A stretch of DNA of 8,250 bases from assembly GCA_964618065.1 (NCBI GenBank), contig CAZTZK010000028.1:1-8250 (forward strand). Reading direction: 5' to 3'. Shown piece by piece: positions 5,753 through 8,250 of this stretch. The notes under the pieces are model-generated. The model saw only the letters and a list, made by a program, of their open reading frames with translations. It ran no database searches and was not told the origin of the DNA. The translations under genes and the position numbers were made by a program. This DNA is from M55B174 sp964618065. Its GTDB lineage: Bacteria; Patescibacteriota; Minisyncoccia; CAIUEV01; JAHKAQ01. Every line of letters begins with the position of its first letter. Positions within the stretch are counted from its first letter, which is position 1.

Positions 5753-6829
5753 ATGGAATCTAATACTCAATCTCGTCATAGAATGCGCCAATTTTTGGAG
5801 ACAGTGGTGCAACAAGGAGCTTCTGATCTTCATATTTCAACAGGTAAGCCTCCAATTTTAAGAGTTGATGGAACTCTAGCACCTTTATCTAATGAGCAAC
5901 CTTTTACTAAAGAAGAAGCAGCCGGTCTAGTCTTATCTATTATGTCTCCGGAGCAACAAAAAAGACTTCAAAGGGATTTGAGTGTAGATTTTTCTTTTGA
6001 CTTGGAAGAAAAAGCTAGATTTAGAGCCAATGTTTTTTACCAATTGGGAACTCTAAGCGGAGCATTTCGTCTTGTGAATTCTAAAATAAAAACTATTGAA
6101 GAACTTAATTTACCTCCTGTTCTTCATGAATTTAGCAAACTTTCTCAGGGATTAATTCTCTTTGTTGGTCCTACCGGTCATGGAAAATCTACTTCAATGG
6201 CAGCTGTAATTGATGAAATAAATCATAATAGGACAGAACATATTCTTACCATAGAAGACCCTGTAGAATATATTTATAGAGAAGATCTTTGTCTAATAAA
6301 TCAAAGAGAAGTAGGTCAAGATGTTACCGGTTTTTTTGATGGCTTGAAATCTTGTTTTCGGGAAGATATCAACGTTATTCTTTTAGGAGAAATGCGAGAT
6401 TTAGAAACAATAGAAACAGCTCTTACGGCCGCTGAAACAGGTCATCTTATTCTTTCCACTCTGCATACCAACGACGCTTGGCAAACAATAGATAGAATTG
6501 TAGGCAGTTTTTCTGGCACCCAGCAAAATCAAATAAGAATGCAAGTGGCGAATGTCTTGCAAGGTATTTGTTCTTTAAGGCTCTTGCCGAAAATAGGAGG
6601 AGGAAGAATACCGGCAACTGAAGTACTCATTAAAAACGATGCGGTAGAAAACCTAATTAGAGATAATCAAATTCATCAAATTCCTAATGTTTTAGAAACT
6701 AGTCTAGAAGAAGGGATGCATTCTATAAATCGCTCTTTAGCTAATTTAATTAAAGAAGAAATGATAACTTTGGATGATGCTGAAAAATACACCATGGATA
6801 GGGAAATGCTTCATTTGTTGATAAAATAA
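5753..6829 (+). CDS. pilT: Type IV pilus retraction ATPase PilT
   Basis: This is a 358-residue protein, typical PilT length. PilT is a hexameric cytoplasmic ATPase that depolymerises the pilus for twitching and DNA uptake. The N-terminal domain begins with GASDLHISTGKPP (22-34) and LRVDGTL (36-42). Motor motifs are Walker A GPTGHGKST (139-147), Asp box TIEDPVEY (166-173), Walker B INVILLGEMRD (206-216, Glu213), and His box TGHLILSTLHTND (229-241). The PilT-specific AIRNLIRE region appears as AVENLIRD (297-304), followed by HQIPNVLETSLEEGM. The zinc CxxC pairs of PilB are absent, which separates it from the extension motor. Departures from the norm are His143 in the P-loop, where Ser is usual, the loss of the usual Asp-Pro-Asp before Walker B, and Glu299 replacing Arg in the AIRNLIRE motif. 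The start is ATG at 5753 with no Shine-Dalgarno. A PilU-like paralogue is the main alternative. Confidence 0.93.
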   Translation: MESNTQSRHRMRQFLETVVQQGASDLHISTGKPPILRVDGTLAPLSNEQPFTKEEAAGLVLSIMSPEQQKRLQRDLSVDFSFDLEEKARFRANVFYQLGTLSGAFRLVNSKIKTIEELNLPPVLHEFSKLSQGLILFVGPTGHGKSTSMAAVIDEINHNRTEHILTIEDPVEYIYREDLCLINQREVGQDVTGFFDGLKSCFREDINVILLGEMRDLETIETALTAAETGHLILSTLHTNDAWQTIDRIVGSFSGTQQNQIRMQVANVLQGICSLRLLPKIGGGRIPATEVLIKNDAVENLIRDNQIHQIPNVLETSLEEGMHSINRSLANLIKEEMITLDDAEKYTMDREMLHLLIK

Positions 6830-6857
6830 TTTTAATAAAACCTTTTTAAATTAATTT

Positions 6858-8066
6858 ATGGATTTTAAGTATAAAGCTAAAAATTTACAGAACAACGTTC
6901 AAACAGGGATTGTAAAAGCTTCCAATAAAGAAAATGCTTTAGAAACTTTGGAGAAAAATGATTTAAGGGTTTTTTATTTAGAACAAGCGGTATCTAAGGG
7001 TCTTTTCAGCAATTTGATGGAGAAAATACAAAGAGTTAGCCAGAAGGATTTAGTAATTTTTTCTCGTCAGTTGGCTATTTTGATTGATTCTAAAGTCCCC
7101 GTTGTCCGTTCATTAAGAATTATTGCTGATCAGACGGAAAATGTTACTTTAAAGAATATTTGTCTGAGATTAAGCACTTTGGTAGAAGAGGGGAGCTCTC
7201 TTTCAGACGCTTTAAAAAAATATCCAAAACAGTTTGACCATTTTTTTGTTAGTGTAGTAAAAAGTGGAGAATCTTCAGGGAACTTGCACCATTCTCTTAA
7301 TTATTTGGCGGATCACGTAGAAAGTAGTTATGAATTAAAAAGAAAAATAAAAGGTGCTATGATGTACCCTGTTGTCATCTTAACAGCTTTTGTTGCTATC
7401 TTTTTCTTTTTAGCTGTCAAAGTTTTGCCTCAGTTAACTGACATTTTAAAAGAATCAGGTGTTGAATTGCCTTGGACCACTAAAGTTATAATTGTTGTTT
7501 CTGATTTTATGGCGAGTAATTGGGTAGCTGTTCTGATAGCCTTGGCAGGATTTTTAATTGGTATTTTTTATTATTTTAAAACTGAAGCGGGTAAAGAAAA
7601 CCTGGATATAATCTTACTCAAAATTCCTGTTATTGGAACAGTAGTAAAATATTCTTACATTGCGCTTTTTGCTAAAAATTTAGGGGTTTTGCTTAAAGAA
7701 GGAATTTCAATTGTAAAATCTTTAAGAATTATGTCTGAAGTTATGGGTAATGTAGTTTATCAAAAAATAATGAAAAAGATATTAAAAGAGGTAGAAAGAG
7801 GAAAAAGTATGACAGAAGGAATGCTTGAAGATGAGGAAGCTTTTCCTAAAATGGTGCCCCAAATGATTAAAATTGGAGAAGAGACGGGGAGAACTAGTGA
7901 AATTTTGGAAAACATTGAAAATTTTTATACGAAGGAAGTTAAAAATCTAACAGATAATTTAACAACCATTATTGAACCTTTGTTAATTATAGTTTTAGGT
8001 GCAGGAACTGGGATCTTGGTGGCTGCGATTATAATGCCGATTTACGATATGGCAGGTGCTATGTAA
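6858..8066 (+). CDS. pilC: Type IV pilus inner-membrane platform protein PilC (GspF family)
   Basis: This is a 402-residue polytopic protein, typical PilC/GspF length. PilC is the platform on which PilB and PilT act to add or remove pilins. Residues 1-45 form the N-terminal cytoplasmic region (MDFKYKAKNLQNNVQTGIV is a common PilC opening). Two T2SSF domains follow, at about 64-187 and 265-390. Each carries the family's GE-x-x-G motif: GESSGNL (137-143) and GEETGRT (340-346). Membrane helices lie near 168-192 (after KGAMMYPVV), 221-241 and 371-393, ending in IIMPIYDMAGAM. It starts at ATG 6858, 28 bases after pilT, without a Shine-Dalgarno. It is directly upstream of a prepilin gene, a common arrangement. 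No damage or unusual residue was seen. Confidence 0.96.
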   Translation: MDFKYKAKNLQNNVQTGIVKASNKENALETLEKNDLRVFYLEQAVSKGLFSNLMEKIQRVSQKDLVIFSRQLAILIDSKVPVVRSLRIIADQTENVTLKNICLRLSTLVEEGSSLSDALKKYPKQFDHFFVSVVKSGESSGNLHHSLNYLADHVESSYELKRKIKGAMMYPVVILTAFVAIFFFLAVKVLPQLTDILKESGVELPWTTKVIIVVSDFMASNWVAVLIALAGFLIGIFYYFKTEAGKENLDIILLKIPVIGTVVKYSYIALFAKNLGVLLKEGISIVKSLRIMSEVMGNVVYQKIMKKILKEVERGKSMTEGMLEDEEAFPKMVPQMIKIGEETGRTSEILENIENFYTKEVKNLTDNLTTIIEPLLIIVLGAGTGILVAAIIMPIYDMAGAM

Positions 8067-8080
8067 AAAATATTTAAATA

Positions 8081-8102
8081 ATTGCAAATGTTTATTTGTA
8101 AT
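8081..8102 (+). repeat. Hairpin in the pilC-prepilin gap
   Basis: ATTGCAAAT (8081-8089) pairs with ATTTGTAAT (8094-8102) across a GTTT loop. This gives nine pairs, eight Watson-Crick and one G-U. It begins 14 bases after the pilC stop and ends 8 bases before the ribosome binding site of the prepilin gene. It is too AT-rich, and lacks a T-run, to be a convincing terminator. It could stabilise or process the prepilin message so that pilin is made in excess over the machinery. Confidence 0.4.
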
Positions 8103-8110
8103 AAAAAACG

Positions 8111-8122
8111 AAAGGAGGTGAT
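8111..8122 (+). promoter_or_regulatory. Consensus Shine-Dalgarno site for the prepilin gene
   Basis: AAAGGAGGTGAT matches the complement of the standard bacterial 16S rRNA 3' tail over 12 consecutive bases. It precedes two overlapping ATGs: 8124, five bases after GGAGG, which reads ATG AGA TGA, and 8129, ten bases after GGAGG, which opens the prepilin frame. It is the only strong site in the window; the other gene starts lack one. Confidence 0.9.
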
Positions 8123-8128
8123 TATGAG

Positions 8129-8250
8129 ATGAGAATAAAAGAAAAAGGTTTTACAATGGTAGAGCTTTTAGTAGTAATAGCTATTATTGGTATTTTAGCT
8201 TCCATAGCTTTAATTTCTTATAATAGTGTCCAGAATAAAGCAAAAGATAA
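8129..8250 (+). CDS. Type IV prepilin, N-terminal part (runs off the right edge)
   Basis: Forty complete codons are visible before the window ends. The short leader MRIKEKG (7 residues) is followed by FTMVELLVVIAIIGILA, which gives PilD cleavage after Gly7, Phe at mature position 1, Glu at mature position 5, and the hydrophobic N-terminal helix needed for filament packing. After it comes SIALISYNSVQNKAKD, the usual start of the amphipathic part of the pilin helix. The short leader, the position directly after pilC and the perfect Shine-Dalgarno favour a strongly expressed, perhaps major, pilin. That is inference, because the C-terminal domain is outside the window. ATG at 8129 is chosen because the ATG at 8124 meets TGA after two codons. 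Confidence 0.9.
   Translation, partial: MRIKEKGFTMVELLVVIAIIGILASIALISYNSVQNKAKD

Noticed and set aside
276..8066. Alternative genetic code (TGA as Gly or Trp), known in some Patescibacteria
   Set aside because: All frames are intact with no in-frame TGA, stops are TAA or TAG, and Trp is written TGG, so the standard bacterial code fits.
8082..8104. TTGCAA and TAATAA as a promoter for the prepilin gene
   Set aside because: The spacer is only 11 bases and TAATAA is a poor -10. The same bases are better explained as part of the hairpin at 8081-8102.
1..8250. CRISPR array, tRNA or rRNA genes, insertion sequence or phage genes
   Set aside because: No spaced repeats, cloverleaf, rRNA segments, transposase motifs or terminal inverted repeats were seen; the repeats present are short and local.

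Overview
The window is an AT-rich stretch (roughly 30% GC by eye) that is almost entirely one type IV pilus (T4P) assembly locus. Every complete gene lies on the plus strand. The order is pilM, pilN, pilO, an unrecognised single-pass membrane protein, pilB, a stand-alone response-regulator receiver protein, pilT, pilC, and the start of a prepilin gene that runs off the right edge. A second prepilin-like gene points the opposite way at the left edge and runs off that side. No stretch longer than 300 bases lacks a gene.

The likely host is a member of the Candidate Phyla Radiation (Patescibacteria, Parcubacteria-like). This is an inference from several traits together: AT richness, divergent and compact PilM/N/O proteins, no recognisable pilP or secretin gene in the visible part of the locus, a CheY-like gene between the two ATPases, and near-absence of Shine-Dalgarno sites. 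No marker gene here proves it. All complete genes end in TAA or TAG, and about 2,500 codons contain no in-frame TGA, so nothing suggests a TGA-reassigned code.

Layout. Positions 1-155 (minus) hold the N-terminus of a prepilin-like protein. Positions 156-275 are a divergent intergenic region with a candidate promoter for pilM (276-1334). Positions 1335-1517 form the largest plus-strand gap; it carries a perfect AT-only inverted repeat, a pair of direct repeats and a good sigma70-like promoter that can drive the rest of the cluster. Positions 1518-8066 hold seven closely spaced genes (gaps of about 15-80 bases). The last gap (8067-8128) has a hairpin and the only strong ribosome binding site in the window, just before the prepilin gene at 8129.

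How the genes would work together, from known T4P biology: PilM (actin-like, cytoplasmic) docks with the bitopic PilN/PilO pair to form the alignment platform. PilC is the inner-membrane platform protein that the hexameric ATPases PilB (extension) and PilT (retraction) act on. Prepilins are cleaved after Gly and polymerised. The receiver protein could gate PilB or PilT by phosphorylation. The 144-residue protein sits where pilP lies in diderm clusters, but its function is unknown. I found no sign of a wholly new system. The points most worth a second look are that small protein, the translation-start contrast between machinery genes and the prepilin gene, and the receiver gene between the two motors.
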